Positions 19,718 to 28,916 of a DNA stretch of 64,000 bases are shown here, in pieces. The translations under genes were made by a program, and so were the position numbers. The DNA comes from Flavobacteriales bacterium (lineage in GTDB: Bacteria; Bacteroidota; Bacteroidia; NS11-12g; UBA955). Location of the stretch: NCBI GenBank assembly GCA_947496375.1, contig CANMCY010000004.1, positions 1 through 64,000 on the forward strand. Direction: 5' to 3'. The notes under the pieces were generated by a model. That model was not told where the DNA came from. It did not search any database and saw nothing but the letters and a program-made list of their open reading frames with translations. Position 1 is the first letter of the stretch. The number at the start of each line of letters is the position of its first letter.

Positions 19718-21220
19718 ATGATTGCCCCGGTCATACACTGGTATTTCAAACAGCGTCATCAGGATATTCTTTTGATGTCATCAAGGGCTTTGGATTCTCA
19801 GGATGTATGGTTTGAATACCTTTTGGATAAAGGAAAAGAAACCGAATATGGCGAATTAAACGGTTTTAAAAATATTCGTAATTACGCACAGTGGAAAGAA
19901 ACCGTACCGGTAGCAAATTACGAAGACCTTAAACCCTGGATTGAACGCACCATGGCCGGCGAACAAGGACTGCTGTGGCCGGAAGAAATTACATGGTTTG
20001 CGAAAAGCAGCGGCACAACCGGGAATACGGCCAAATTTATCCCTATCAGCTATGAAAGTCTTGAATGCAACCATTTTAAGGGCACCAAAGATATTTTAAC
20101 CCTTTTCTGCACCGAAAACCCGGAATCCGGGATGTTTCAGGGCAAAGCACTGCTGATTGGCGGAAGCCATAAAATTAACCAGCTGAATACCCGTGGTTAT
20201 TATGGTGACCTAAGTGCGGTTCTCATCAACCACATGCCTGTATGGGCTAATTTCAAATCTACCCCCGACCAGAATATTTCCCTAATGGATAATTGGGAGG
20301 AAAAGGTAGAAAGCATGGCCCATGCAACCATTCATGAAGATGTTACCAGTATCAGCGGCGTTCCAACGTGGACACTGGTACTTTTTAAACGAATCCTTGA
20401 AATTACCGGCAAAAAACACATTCATGAGGTGTGGCCAAACCTGGAATTATTTATCCATGGTGGTGTTAGTTTTACCCCCTACAGGGAACAGTTTAAACTA
20501 TTGCTTCCGGACCCTAAAATGCGGTACGTAGAAACCTATAACGCCAGCGAAGGGTTCTTTGGTGTTCAGTTTACCTCCGAAAACTCCGATATGTTACTCG
20601 TTACGGATCATGGTGTGTTTTATGAGTTTTACCCTGTAAATGAAGGGCCTTCGGCAGCGATTCCGCTCAGCGATGTAAAACCCGGTGTTAACTATGCCGT
20701 ACTAATTACCACTACGGGCGGTTTGTGGCGTTACAATATTGGCGATACCATTCAGTTTACCGAAACAAACCCCTATCTGTTTAAAATTTCCGGGCGTACG
20801 AAACTCTACATCAATGCATTTGGAGAAGAGCTGGTTATTGAAAATGCAGACACCGCCATCGCTGCTGCCGCCAAGCTCACACAGGCCGTTGTTGAGGACT
20901 ATACCGCCGCTCCGGTTTACATGACCGAAACCGAACCCGGGCATGAATGGCTGATTGAGTTTTCTGTACCGCCGGCAAACATGGATGAGTTTACCCAACT
21001 GCTGGATGAGCAGCTCAAGGCCTGCAACGGGGATTATGCCGCTAAAAGACAGGGAGACCTGGCCATGAAGATGCCCAAAACCAGGGTCGTTCCAACCGGC
21101 ACCTTCCAAGAATGGCTCAAACTAAAAGGGAAACTGGGCGGTCAGCACAAAGTGCCGCGCCTGAGCAATGACCGTAGGGTTTTGGAAGACATCCTCAGCA
21201 CCCTTCAGCAAACCACCTGA
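19718..21220 (+). CDS. GH3-family acyl-adenylating enzyme (auxin-responsive GH3-like)
   Basis: 500 residues. The adenylate-forming motif FAKSSGTTGNTAKFIPIS at about 93-110 binds ATP, and ETYNASEGFFGVQ, TTTGGLWRYNIGDTIQF and KLYINAFGEELVIENAD match GH3 domains 2 and 3. Plant GH3 enzymes conjugate hormones to amino acids; bacterial members are widespread in Bacteroidota and their substrates are unknown. It lies between ricT and kbl on the same strand, 37 nt before kbl, so they may be cotranscribed, although kbl has its own candidate promoter. Confidence 0.88.
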   Translation: MIAPVIHWYFKQRHQDILLMSSRALDSQDVWFEYLLDKGKETEYGELNGFKNIRNYAQWKETVPVANYEDLKPWIERTMAGEQGLLWPEEITWFAKSSGTTGNTAKFIPISYESLECNHFKGTKDILTLFCTENPESGMFQGKALLIGGSHKINQLNTRGYYGDLSAVLINHMPVWANFKSTPDQNISLMDNWEEKVESMAHATIHEDVTSISGVPTWTLVLFKRILEITGKKHIHEVWPNLELFIHGGVSFTPYREQFKLLLPDPKMRYVETYNASEGFFGVQFTSENSDMLLVTDHGVFYEFYPVNEGPSAAIPLSDVKPGVNYAVLITTTGGLWRYNIGDTIQFTETNPYLFKISGRTKLYINAFGEELVIENADTAIAAAAKLTQAVVEDYTAAPVYMTETEPGHEWLIEFSVPPANMDEFTQLLDEQLKACNGDYAAKRQGDLAMKMPKTRVVPTGTFQEWLKLKGKLGGQHKVPRLSNDRRVLEDILSTLQQTT

Positions 21221-21245
21221 GATTGGACATCTGAAAAGCTGTTTG

Positions 21246-21253
21246 TATCTTCG
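21246..21253 (+). promoter_or_regulatory. Near-consensus -7 element TATCTTCG for kbl
   Basis: 7 of 8 positions of the TAnnTTTG element (C replaces the third T of TTTG). It ends 4 nt before the kbl ATG. Confidence 0.35.
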
Positions 21254-21257
21254 CCCC

Positions 21258-22457
21258 ATGTACGGAGCGTTTCAGCAGCATTTACAGGCCGAACTGAAAA
21301 CCATTGAGGAAAACGGCCTTTATAAAAAAGAAAGAATCATCGTAACCCCGCAGGATGCGGTTATTCGACTTCAGGATAACACGGAAGTAATAAACTTTTG
21401 TGCAAACAATTACCTGGGACTCAGCAGTCACCCACGCGTGGTGAACGCCGCCAAACGCGCCATCGACACCCATGGCTTTGGCATGAGCAGTGTGCGTTTT
21501 ATCTGTGGAACACAGGACATACACAAAGAACTCGAAGCCAAAATTGCATCGTTTTACGGCACAGAAGACACCATTCTTTATGCCGCTGCTTTTGATGCGA
21601 ACGGGGGAGTTTTTGAACCTTTGTTGGGTGAAGAAGATGCCATTATCAGCGATTCTCTGAACCATGCATCCATTATTGATGGGGTAAGACTGTGCAAAGC
21701 CCGCCGATATAGATATGCAAACAACAATATGTCCGAACTGGAAGAGCAGCTTATCAAGGCACGGGCTGAAGGTGCACGCTATATTCTGATTGTTACCGAT
21801 GGTGTTTTCAGTATGGACGGATATGTGGCCCAACTAGATAAAATCTGCGACCTTGCAGATAAATACAACGCTCTTACCATGACAGACGAATGCCATGCAG
21901 CCGGTTTTATTGGTAAAACAGGTCGAGGTGTCCCCGAGTATTGCAATGTAATGGGCAGGGTTGATATTATCACCGGAACCTTGGGCAAAGCACTGGGAGG
22001 GGCAATGGGGGGCTACACCACCGGACGCAAAGAAATCATTGAAATCCTCAGGCAGCGCAGCCGCCCTTACCTGTTTAGCAACTCGCTGGCCCCCAGTATT
22101 GTAGGTGCCAGTATTGAAGTCTTTAACATGCTCACCGAGACTACGGAACTTCGTGATAAACTGGAAGCCAATGTTCACCGTTTTAAAGCGGGTATGAAAG
22201 CTGCCGGCTTCGATTTTAAAGACGGAGACAGCGCCATTGTCCCCATTATGTTATACGATGCAAAACTCAGCCAGGTAATGGCCGACAAGCTCCTTCAGGA
22301 AGGAATATATGTAATTGGATTCTTCTATCCCGTTGTACCCAAAGATCAGGCCCGAATTCGCGTACAGTTGAGTGCTGCACATAGTTTTGAGCACATTGAC
22401 CGCGCCATTGCTGCATTTAACAAGGTGGGCAAAGAACTGGGGGTGATTTCTGCCTGA
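21258..22457 (+). CDS. kbl: Glycine C-acetyltransferase (2-amino-3-ketobutyrate CoA ligase)
   Basis: 399 residues from the ATG at 21258, exactly the usual KBL length; the frame is open 30 codons upstream but that would extend into the GH3 gene. It is a PLP alpha-oxoamine synthase: NFCANNYLGLSSHP near the start, DSLNHASIIDG, the aldimine-stabilising TDECHAAGFIG, and the PLP lysine in TGTLGKALGGAMGG. It splits 2-amino-3-ketobutyrate into glycine and acetyl-CoA, in threonine breakdown. The partner threonine dehydrogenase is not adjacent. A strong terminator follows. Confidence 0.94.
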   Translation: MYGAFQQHLQAELKTIEENGLYKKERIIVTPQDAVIRLQDNTEVINFCANNYLGLSSHPRVVNAAKRAIDTHGFGMSSVRFICGTQDIHKELEAKIASFYGTEDTILYAAAFDANGGVFEPLLGEEDAIISDSLNHASIIDGVRLCKARRYRYANNNMSELEEQLIKARAEGARYILIVTDGVFSMDGYVAQLDKICDLADKYNALTMTDECHAAGFIGKTGRGVPEYCNVMGRVDIITGTLGKALGGAMGGYTTGRKEIIEILRQRSRPYLFSNSLAPSIVGASIEVFNMLTETTELRDKLEANVHRFKAGMKAAGFDFKDGDSAIVPIMLYDAKLSQVMADKLLQEGIYVIGFFYPVVPKDQARIRVQLSAAHSFEHIDRAIAAFNKVGKELGVISA

Positions 22458-22474
22458 GGCTACATACGACCTAA

Positions 22475-22506
22475 AGAAAAAAGCCCGTCAATGACGGGCT
22501 TTTTTA
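22475..22506 (+). terminator. Intrinsic terminator after kbl
   Basis: AAAAAAGCCCGTCA / TGACGGGCTTTTTT is a long perfect stem with A/T flanks and can act on both strands, also closing the minus-strand gene that ends at 22522. Confidence 0.88.
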
Positions 22507-22521
22507 ATCCGTATCTTTTTG

Positions 22522-22998
22522 TTAAAAACGTACGTATTTGAGCATGTGGCGATTGCCTTCACACAGCACGGCAATCTGGTAAACCCCCGGCAACCAAAAC
22601 TTGCCCGGCAAAACATGTGACTGCCCCGCCTGCCATGTTGCATCATACACAAGCGCTCCGGCGGTATTGTAGACCAGTACAACAGCGTCTGTTGGCATTG
22701 TGCTCCAATACAGTAAAGCATCTCCCCCCGATGGATTGGGCATTAGCTTTACAGAACTGCCAATCACCTGCAATAGTGAATTGGTTGATTGCACGATGAT
22801 TGGTTGCTGAAACCCCTGGGTAATCAGATTGTTGGTGGTGCTTCCGGTTTCACCTACAAGGTTTCCAACCGTCCAATCGGCTGAAAAAGTACCCGAATAA
22901 GACCCTCCTGTGGCCGACATAATTTCTCGTTCGGCACTCTGTGCCGTTGCACTAAAAATGCCGGCACACATACAAAGAAAAACAGCGATGATTCTCAT
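22522..22998 (-). CDS. Short secreted protein with T9SS sorting domain
   Basis: 158 residues: signal peptide to about residue 20 (MRIIAVFLCMCAGIFSATAQ), a 50-residue Ser/Thr/Gly-rich part (GGSYSGTFSADWTVGN), then a T9SS C-terminal domain (VKLMPNPSGGDALLYW up to MLKYVRF). The mature part outside the sorting domain is tiny, so it may simply coat the surface. It starts 7 nt after the stop of the repeat-containing surface protein and is probably in its operon. Function unknown. Confidence 0.8.
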   Translation of the reverse strand: MRIIAVFLCMCAGIFSATAQSAEREIMSATGGSYSGTFSADWTVGNLVGETGSTTNNLITQGFQQPIIVQSTNSLLQVIGSSVKLMPNPSGGDALLYWSTMPTDAVVLVYNTAGALVYDATWQAGQSHVLPGKFWLPGVYQIAVLCEGNRHMLKYVRF

Positions 22999-23005
22999 GG
23001 CTGAC

Positions 23006-25327
23006 TTATTTATTTCGGTTATGCCTCTTAGGTACCGCTATTCCTTCAGTATTTACATGGTGAATACCTGCACTGGCGGGTTTGCCAAACAATTCAGGGT
23101 GTAAATATTTGCCCACTGCATTTTTCTCTTTGGGCTTTTCCGGAATTACACGATTGGCTTTGGCCCAGGCATCATTGCGGACACCGGTAACCTGCCAGCT
23201 CACTTCTGTATTGGGCTTGTCGGTTTTGATACTGAACTTGTTACCTTCAATCTTTTTGGAAACCACCGCTTGTGCAAAATCAGGACCAATTACGGTAAGC
23301 TGGTAGCGAAAATCTACGTTCAGTGACTGGAAATATGAAGGGAGGGTAACCTCAGCCGCACCATTGGCATCGGTGGTGATATTGCCATTGTAAATATTCA
23401 TCATCTCAGGGCTTTCAACAAAGCTGTGAATCAGGTATTTGTTTTCTGGGTCCTGGGGGTGGTCTATCTGGAATGTTCCCCCTGCTTTGCTTAAGGTACC
23501 TGACACATAAACGTTGCCTTGAAAATACCCGGCATAGTTGGTAAGTCCGCTGGTTGCAGTTCCATAAACCCCGTAATTGGTATAGGAAGAATTGGTGGCT
23601 GTGTTGGAAAAATAACCGGCGTATGCAGCAGATCCGGCGGTACCATCAACGTCATTATATGAACCATAGGTTCCGCTGGCGCTGGTAGAGGCGGCAAATA
23701 CTCCATTGTAATGGCCTATGGTAAATGAATATCCGCCATCCGTTTCGGAATAAATACCGTAGTTTCTTTTGCCTGTGGTTTGTAAAGCTTTTGCTTCAAT
23801 TACTGCTCCCACATTGAATGTTCCTGAATTCCCGGCAATTCCACCAATACCAGCATTGAAAAACGCTGATCCTTTGGCGTACCCCATCACACCAACCGAG
23901 TTGGAAAGTGATGTGGTAACAGTATCCGGCACAAAGAAGGAGGCAACACTGTAGTCATAGGCAGAAACTGAGGGCGAATACAGAATAGCGCTTGACCCTT
24001 TAACATTGAATTTACCAACAGAACCAATGGAACCGATATTTACATTCCCATTCTTAAGAATACTTAATCTCTGGGCCGCATTGGTAGCGAAGGACATGGA
24101 ATCAGCGGTTGAATAGAGCAAAGAGCCGGAAGCCGCATTGTTTAGGTAACCAAGACTGGCATTAGGCATACCATAGGTGCTACCGGTGCTACCGGTACCA
24201 TATTTATTTAAAAACATGTTGGTTCCTGCAGAATTAGTCAACCTCAACCCTGAATAGGCGGTGCTGCTGCCTGTTTTGGCTTCAATCTCACCGTTGCCGG
24301 CGCTGCTGTGCACGCTCAGCGGATAGAGCGGTGTAGTATTTCCAATCCCTACATTGCCGGAATTATTGTTGTATAAGTCATTGCCTGCTGTTGTCCAGCG
24401 GCTATTGATCACGTTGCCTGTAATACTCAGACCGGTGCCGGCGGTAAGCGCGGTGCCTGCTGTACCGGAAGAGTCTTTGGCCGGAGCCCATGCAGTACCG
24501 TTCCATTTCAGCACTTGTCCTGCTGTTGCGCCTGATTGTGAAATCTGCGAAGCTGTGATTGTGGCGGGCCCGTCATTGGCTGGAGCCCATTTGGTTCCAT
24601 CCCACTTGATGATTTGACCTGAGGTTGCACCTGCCTGTTCTATTTGAGACATGGTAATCGTGGACGGACCATCAGCAGCAGGAGCCCATGCCGTGCCATT
24701 CCACTTAATAATCTGGCCGGTTGTTGCTCCGCCTTGTTCCAGCTGGGTTAACGGCACGGTTGAGGAACCTGCAGTGGCGGGCGCCCATGCGGTACCATTC
24801 CATTTTAAAATCTGACCAGCAGTGGCGCCATTGCCTGCAATCTGAACCGGCGATATAACCGCTGTAGGGGCCAGTGCATTTGCAGTAGTAGCGGTGGTTG
24901 CGGTGGTTGCTGTAGAGGCGCTGGATGAAGTATTTGCAAAGGTGGCATAAGGCACCGCCATCAGCTGGGTGTTGCTGATTTCAGCAAAATTACTTCCACC
25001 GGCAGCATCTGCCTCAACCTGCAGATATTTGGCTCCCGAAGCCCACTGCGTTGCTGTTGGAAACGCACCCTGAGCAACGCTTCCACTGCCTACTGTGGCA
25101 ACAAGCATCCCTTGGGCTGATGTGGTCTTTAGTTGTGTTTCTCTATAGAGGATAGTGCCGGAGGCACTGCCTTCTCTCAAGGTAAAGCGCAAACTTACAG
25201 ACTGGCTGGCCAGTGGTTGGCCGGAGGCGTTACGCATGGCTGCCTGATATGGGAAACCATTGGGGGCCTGCGCATGGGCTGTAGCAAAACCGGCAAGCGC
25301 AAGGAGGGTTAGTATATATGTTTTCAT
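23006..25327 (-). CDS. Large exported repeat-containing surface/adhesin-like protein
   Basis: 773 residues from the ATG at 25327, which starts a signal peptide (MKTYILTLLALAGFATAHAQ); 18 upstream in-frame codons are rejected. Residues 20-150 resemble the N-terminal head common to many Bacteroidota surface proteins (PNGFPYQAAMRNASGQPLASQ). Four tandem 33-residue repeats of the form GQIxKWNGTxWAPA follow, then a Ser/Thr/Gly/Ala-rich stalk with tail-fibre-like composition and a folded-looking C-terminal segment from about 640. No T9SS sorting domain or S74 peptidase is recognisable. Likely an adhesin; inferred from composition only. Confidence 0.75.
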   Translation of the reverse strand: MKTYILTLLALAGFATAHAQAPNGFPYQAAMRNASGQPLASQSVSLRFTLREGSASGTILYRETQLKTTSAQGMLVATVGSGSVAQGAFPTATQWASGAKYLQVEADAAGGSNFAEISNTQLMAVPYATFANTSSSASTATTATTATTANALAPTAVISPVQIAGNGATAGQILKWNGTAWAPATAGSSTVPLTQLEQGGATTGQIIKWNGTAWAPAADGPSTITMSQIEQAGATSGQIIKWDGTKWAPANDGPATITASQISQSGATAGQVLKWNGTAWAPAKDSSGTAGTALTAGTGLSITGNVINSRWTTAGNDLYNNNSGNVGIGNTTPLYPLSVHSSAGNGEIEAKTGSSTAYSGLRLTNSAGTNMFLNKYGTGSTGSTYGMPNASLGYLNNAASGSLLYSTADSMSFATNAAQRLSILKNGNVNIGSIGSVGKFNVKGSSAILYSPSVSAYDYSVASFFVPDTVTTSLSNSVGVMGYAKGSAFFNAGIGGIAGNSGTFNVGAVIEAKALQTTGKRNYGIYSETDGGYSFTIGHYNGVFAASTSASGTYGSYNDVDGTAGSAAYAGYFSNTATNSSYTNYGVYGTATSGLTNYAGYFQGNVYVSGTLSKAGGTFQIDHPQDPENKYLIHSFVESPEMMNIYNGNITTDANGAAEVTLPSYFQSLNVDFRYQLTVIGPDFAQAVVSKKIEGNKFSIKTDKPNTEVSWQVTGVRNDAWAKANRVIPEKPKEKNAVGKYLHPELFGKPASAGIHHVNTEGIAVPKRHNRNK
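24449..24844 (-). repeat. Four tandem 99-bp coding repeats
   Basis: Units begin at 24844, 24745, 24646 and 24547 on the minus strand, an exact 99-bp (33-codon) period. Each encodes Q-I/L-x-Q-x-GAT-x-GQ-I/V-L/I-KWNGTAWAPA with small changes. The core GATxGQIxKWNGTxWAPA is kept in all four. Confidence 0.9.
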
Positions 25328-25419
25328 AATTATGTCCGTACGAAACTGATGATAAAACATTAAAAACACAAGCATTTGCAAAAAAATAAAGTCTATTTAA
25401 TAATCAAAATGAATAGGAC

Positions 25420-25427
25420 TATATTTG
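25420..25427 (+). promoter_or_regulatory. -7 promoter element TATATTTG for the APC permease gene
   Basis: A perfect TAnnTTTG match, 23 nt before the ATG at 25451. It lies downstream of an alternative in-frame ATG at 25409, so it decides in favour of 25451. Confidence 0.55.
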
Positions 25428-25450
25428 TCGGACAACGAAAACACTTACCT

Positions 25451-26968
25451 ATGTCACTTTGGAGGAAAAAACCCCTTGGCGAACTGCTGGCTCAAGCCGA
25501 AGGCAGTAGCTTAAAACGCACCCTGGGTGCATGGAGCCTGGTTGCACTGGGCATCGGCGCCATCATCGGTGCCGGTTTGTTTGTAAGAACTGCCGCTGCA
25601 GCCGGTCAAGCGGCCGGACCCGGCGTTACCCTGGCGTTCATCGTAGCGGCCATTGGTTGTGCCTTTGCCGGTTTGTGTTACGCTGAATTCGCTTCTATGA
25701 TTCCCATTGCCGGCAGTGCTTATGCCTACAGCTATGTGACCATGGGCGAAATAGTTGCATGGATTATTGGCTGGGCCCTCATCATGGAGTATGCACTCGG
25801 AGCGGCTACGGTTTCCATCGCCTGGAGCGAATATCTGAACAACCTGCTGGGAGGCGGGATTCCCTATGAATGGTGCCATTCCCCGTTTGAGGTTTCTCAA
25901 AGCGGGGTTCACGGCATTATGAATCTTCCTGCTATTGGCATTTTAAGTCTTCTTACCCTGTTGCTCATCAAAGGCACGCAGGAATCGGCTTTTATCAATG
26001 CCATTATTGTTTTTGTGAAGGTAGCCATTGTGCTGCTGTTCATTTTCATTGGCTGGCAGTTTATCAATCCCACCAATTACGATCCCTATTTAATACCGGA
26101 AGGCACAGCCCCAGTGCTGAATCCTGATGGAACCATAAAAAATGCTTATGACGGCTTTTTCCGCCACGGATGGGGTGGTATTATTGGGGGTGCGGGTATT
26201 GTCTTTTTCGCCTTCATAGGATTTGATGCGGTTTCTACCGCTGCCCAGGAAGCCAAAAACCCTAAACGCGATATGCCCATTGGTATTCTCGGTTCCTTGG
26301 TGGTTTGTACCATTCTCTACATCCTATTCGGACACGTATTAACCGGCGTGGCCAACTGGAAAGACTTTGCCGACCCCGCCAAAGGCGGAGAGGCATCCGT
26401 TGCCTATGCCATATCCAACTTCATGCCCGGATATAAATGGCTGGCAACCGCAGTTACGATTGCCATCCTGGCCGGCTTCTCTTCGGTAATTCTAGTGATG
26501 CTGATGGGCCAAAGCCGGGTGTTCTACACCATGAGCACCGACGGGCTCATTCCCAAAGTGTTTTCAGATTTGCACCCTAAATTCCAAACCCCCTATAAAG
26601 CCAACATCATCCTGTTTGTGTTTGTGGGTTTGTTTGCTGCCTTTGTTCCCATTCATGTTGCGGGCGATTTAACCTCGTTCGGTACCCTGTTCGCGTTCAT
26701 TTTGGTTAGTATTGGTGTGCTGATTATGCGCAAAACCTCGCCTGAAATTCAGCGCCCTTTTAGAACACCGCTGGTACCAATAGTTCCTATCCTGGGTGCA
26801 TTGGTTTGCCTGGGTATGATTATTGGGCTGGATAAGCAAACGCTGATTGTAGCGGCTGTTTGGATGGTTGCAGGTCTGCTTATTTATTTCCTGTACAGCA
26901 GACAGCGCAGCAAACTCCGTAACCCGTCCGAAATTCTGACACATGCTTCCGACTTCGAGAAACAATAA
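25451..26968 (+). CDS. APC-superfamily amino acid permease (cationic amino acid transporter type)
   Basis: 505 residues from the ATG at 25451 (MSLWRKKPLGELL). About twelve to fourteen membrane segments. The first helix has GIGAIIGAGLFV, the glycine-rich substrate-site motif of APC transporters, and FFAFIGFDAVSTAAQEAKNPKRDMPIGI is the conserved helix 6-loop of the CAT/YfnA branch. It imports amino acids with protons or by exchange; the exact substrate is not decidable. It is followed 5 nt later by a second, different APC permease, so both are probably one operon. Confidence 0.88.
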   Translation: MSLWRKKPLGELLAQAEGSSLKRTLGAWSLVALGIGAIIGAGLFVRTAAAAGQAAGPGVTLAFIVAAIGCAFAGLCYAEFASMIPIAGSAYAYSYVTMGEIVAWIIGWALIMEYALGAATVSIAWSEYLNNLLGGGIPYEWCHSPFEVSQSGVHGIMNLPAIGILSLLTLLLIKGTQESAFINAIIVFVKVAIVLLFIFIGWQFINPTNYDPYLIPEGTAPVLNPDGTIKNAYDGFFRHGWGGIIGGAGIVFFAFIGFDAVSTAAQEAKNPKRDMPIGILGSLVVCTILYILFGHVLTGVANWKDFADPAKGGEASVAYAISNFMPGYKWLATAVTIAILAGFSSVILVMLMGQSRVFYTMSTDGLIPKVFSDLHPKFQTPYKANIILFVFVGLFAAFVPIHVAGDLTSFGTLFAFILVSIGVLIMRKTSPEIQRPFRTPLVPIVPILGALVCLGMIIGLDKQTLIVAAVWMVAGLLIYFLYSRQRSKLRNPSEILTHASDFEKQ

Positions 26969-26973
26969 GCCGG

Positions 26974-28419
26974 TTGAAAACACCTTCTGACAAAAAAGGA
27001 CTGGGACTACTCGATGCTACCTTGATTGTATCGGGGAGTATGATTGGTTCGGGCATATTCATTGTTTCTGCCGGCATGGCCCGCGGTGTAGGCAGTTCCG
27101 GCTGGCTTTTGCTGGCATGGCTGCTCGCAGGTATAATTACCCTCTTGGGGGCGCTTAGCTACGGAGAACTGGCGGGTATGATGCCCAAGGCCGGCGGCCA
27201 GTACGTGTATATTCAAAAAGCTTTCGGAAAACTTACCGGTTTTGTCTACGGCTGGACCGTTTTTACCGTAATACAGACGGGTGTAATCGCTGCCGTGGCC
27301 GTGGCTTTTGCCAAATACACCGGACAAATTTTTCCATGGTGGAATGAAAACCATGTTTTTCTGCAAATAAGTAGCTTCACCGTGTCGTGGGCACAGGTGC
27401 TTGCCATCGGACTCATTTTTTTTCTGACAGCTGTCAACACCATGGGCATTGAGGAAGGCAAGTGGCTACAACGCCTCTTCACCCTATCCAAAATGCTGGC
27501 CATACTGGGCCTGGTAGCCGCAGCTTTCATCATTGGCGGCGAACACAATTACTGGGATGAGAACCTTGCCAACCCGTTTAAGGCACTGTCTTTTTCAAAA
27601 ACAACCCAAACATGGGAAAGCATAGGTTCAATAGCCCTAATGGCCGCCTTCGGCACTGCCATGGTGGGGAGTCTTTTTAGTTCCGATGCGTGGAATAATG
27701 TGACCTTCATAGCTGGTGAGATACGCCAACCCGAACGCAACATTCCCCGCAGTTTGTTCTTGGGAACCCTGCTGGTAACCCTACTGTATTTATTGGCCAA
27801 CATCGCCTATTTAACCATATTGCCGCTACAGGGACAAGCGGGAGCAGAAGGTGTGGGCGCCGGTATTAGCCATGCGCCTTTTGAGCGCGTTGGAACCCTG
27901 GCTGCACAAACCATTTTTGGTGAACCCGGCTTGCTGCTGATGGCAGTGTTAATCATGGTGAGCACTTTTGGTTGCAACAATGGTATGATATTGGCCGGAG
28001 CGCGGCTTTTTAGCACCATGGCCAACGACGGATTGTTTTTCAAGGCCGCAGGCAAACTCAATAAAAATGGGGTTCCGGCCAATGCCCTGTGGGCACAGGC
28101 CATTTGGGCATCCATTCTTTGCCTCAGCGGCAGTTACGGCGATTTGCTAAACTACTGCACGTTTGCATCCCTGCTTTTTTATATGGTCACGGTAGCCGGA
28201 CTGCTTCGCTTGCGAAAGACAGAGCCCGATATGCTGAGGCCATACAAGGTTGTAGGATATCCGGTTGTGCCGCTGTTGTACCTTCTTTTGGCCGGTTTTG
28301 TTGCCGTGAGTCTTATGGTGTTTGAATGGAAAAATTCAGGTATAGGCCTGGGCATTGTGGCGCTGGGGGTACCGGTATATTATCTAATTGGTTCAAGGGT
28401 ACAAAAAACACCTTTTTAA
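26974..28419 (+). CDS. APC-superfamily amino acid permease (LAT/YfnA-like, TTG start)
   Basis: 481 residues starting at TTG 26974. No ATG occurs in frame before the first membrane helix, so TTG is required to keep the N-terminal helix with GSMIGSGIFIVSAG. About twelve membrane segments. LFSSDAWNNVTFIAGEIRQPERNIPRSLFLG is the typical LAT-type loop and helix 6. It shares only general family resemblance with its upstream neighbour, so the pair is not a recent duplication. Substrate unknown. Confidence 0.85.
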   Translation: MKTPSDKKGLGLLDATLIVSGSMIGSGIFIVSAGMARGVGSSGWLLLAWLLAGIITLLGALSYGELAGMMPKAGGQYVYIQKAFGKLTGFVYGWTVFTVIQTGVIAAVAVAFAKYTGQIFPWWNENHVFLQISSFTVSWAQVLAIGLIFFLTAVNTMGIEEGKWLQRLFTLSKMLAILGLVAAAFIIGGEHNYWDENLANPFKALSFSKTTQTWESIGSIALMAAFGTAMVGSLFSSDAWNNVTFIAGEIRQPERNIPRSLFLGTLLVTLLYLLANIAYLTILPLQGQAGAEGVGAGISHAPFERVGTLAAQTIFGEPGLLLMAVLIMVSTFGCNNGMILAGARLFSTMANDGLFFKAAGKLNKNGVPANALWAQAIWASILCLSGSYGDLLNYCTFASLLFYMVTVAGLLRLRKTEPDMLRPYKVVGYPVVPLLYLLLAGFVAVSLMVFEWKNSGIGLGIVALGVPVYYLIGSRVQKTPF

Positions 28420-28888
28420 GAGTTTTTTTACCCTAATACCATATTTTTTGTACCCTTTAATTACAGATTTATTCTTTAGAACTTTTTATTAAACCCTAAA
28501 TATCATTGCGTTGTCTTAGCAATTAAATTTGATATGAATCCCAAATATTTCATTAAAACTTAATTAATCACCCTGAACTTTGGGCATGTGTATTTGGGTT
28601 TAATTCCTGCGATAAAAACACCCCTTGATTGACAACATCAACAGGCAGGTAAGCAAGGGGGAGCTCTTAAAAACAAGAAAAACTGAAAACGTGCCAAAAG
28701 AAATGTAAGATCGTTCGGGATTTGTGTATTTATACCTTAAGAGGGGACGATTGCTATATCCCCTTGCCAATTTTAATGATGTTACACACACAAAGTAGTG
28801 ATGGAATAGTTAAGGGGATAATTATATTGTTTAAACCCTAAAACAACTGGGCTTTAAACTATTGTAATACAATTAATTAACCACTAAA
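28420..28888. other. AT-rich gene-free region with small inverted repeats
   Basis: Nearly 470 bases between the permease stop and the menA terminator with no convincing gene. It is visibly richer in A and T than its neighbours. Two inverted repeats are present: CCCCTTG (28621-28627) with CAAGGGG (28654-28660), and AGGGGA (28742-28747) with TCCCCT (28759-28764). A 63-codon GTG frame on the minus strand (28600-28791) has no recognisable family. It could carry a small RNA or be decayed sequence. Confidence 0.4.
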
Positions 28889-28915
28889 AACACCCCCTAA
28901 TCTCTTTAGGGTGTC
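28889..28915 (-). terminator. Intrinsic terminator of menA
   Basis: On the minus strand ACACCCTAA pairs with TTAGGG...TGT around a short AGAGA loop (two unpaired G), followed by GTTTTTAG. It begins directly after the menA stop. Confidence 0.65.
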
Positions 28916-28916
28916 C

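Noticed and set aside
24449-24844. CRISPR array
   Set aside because: The repeats are 99 bp, contiguous and in frame with a coding sequence, without unique spacers.
23006-25327. Prophage remnant
   Set aside because: The repeat and stalk composition recalls phage tail fibres, but no phage structural, integrase or lysis genes are nearby and the protein has a signal peptide.
28600-28791. 63-codon minus-strand frame in the AT-rich gap
   Set aside because: GTG start, no family, no conserved motif and no consensus promoter. Kept only as a remark in the gap entry.
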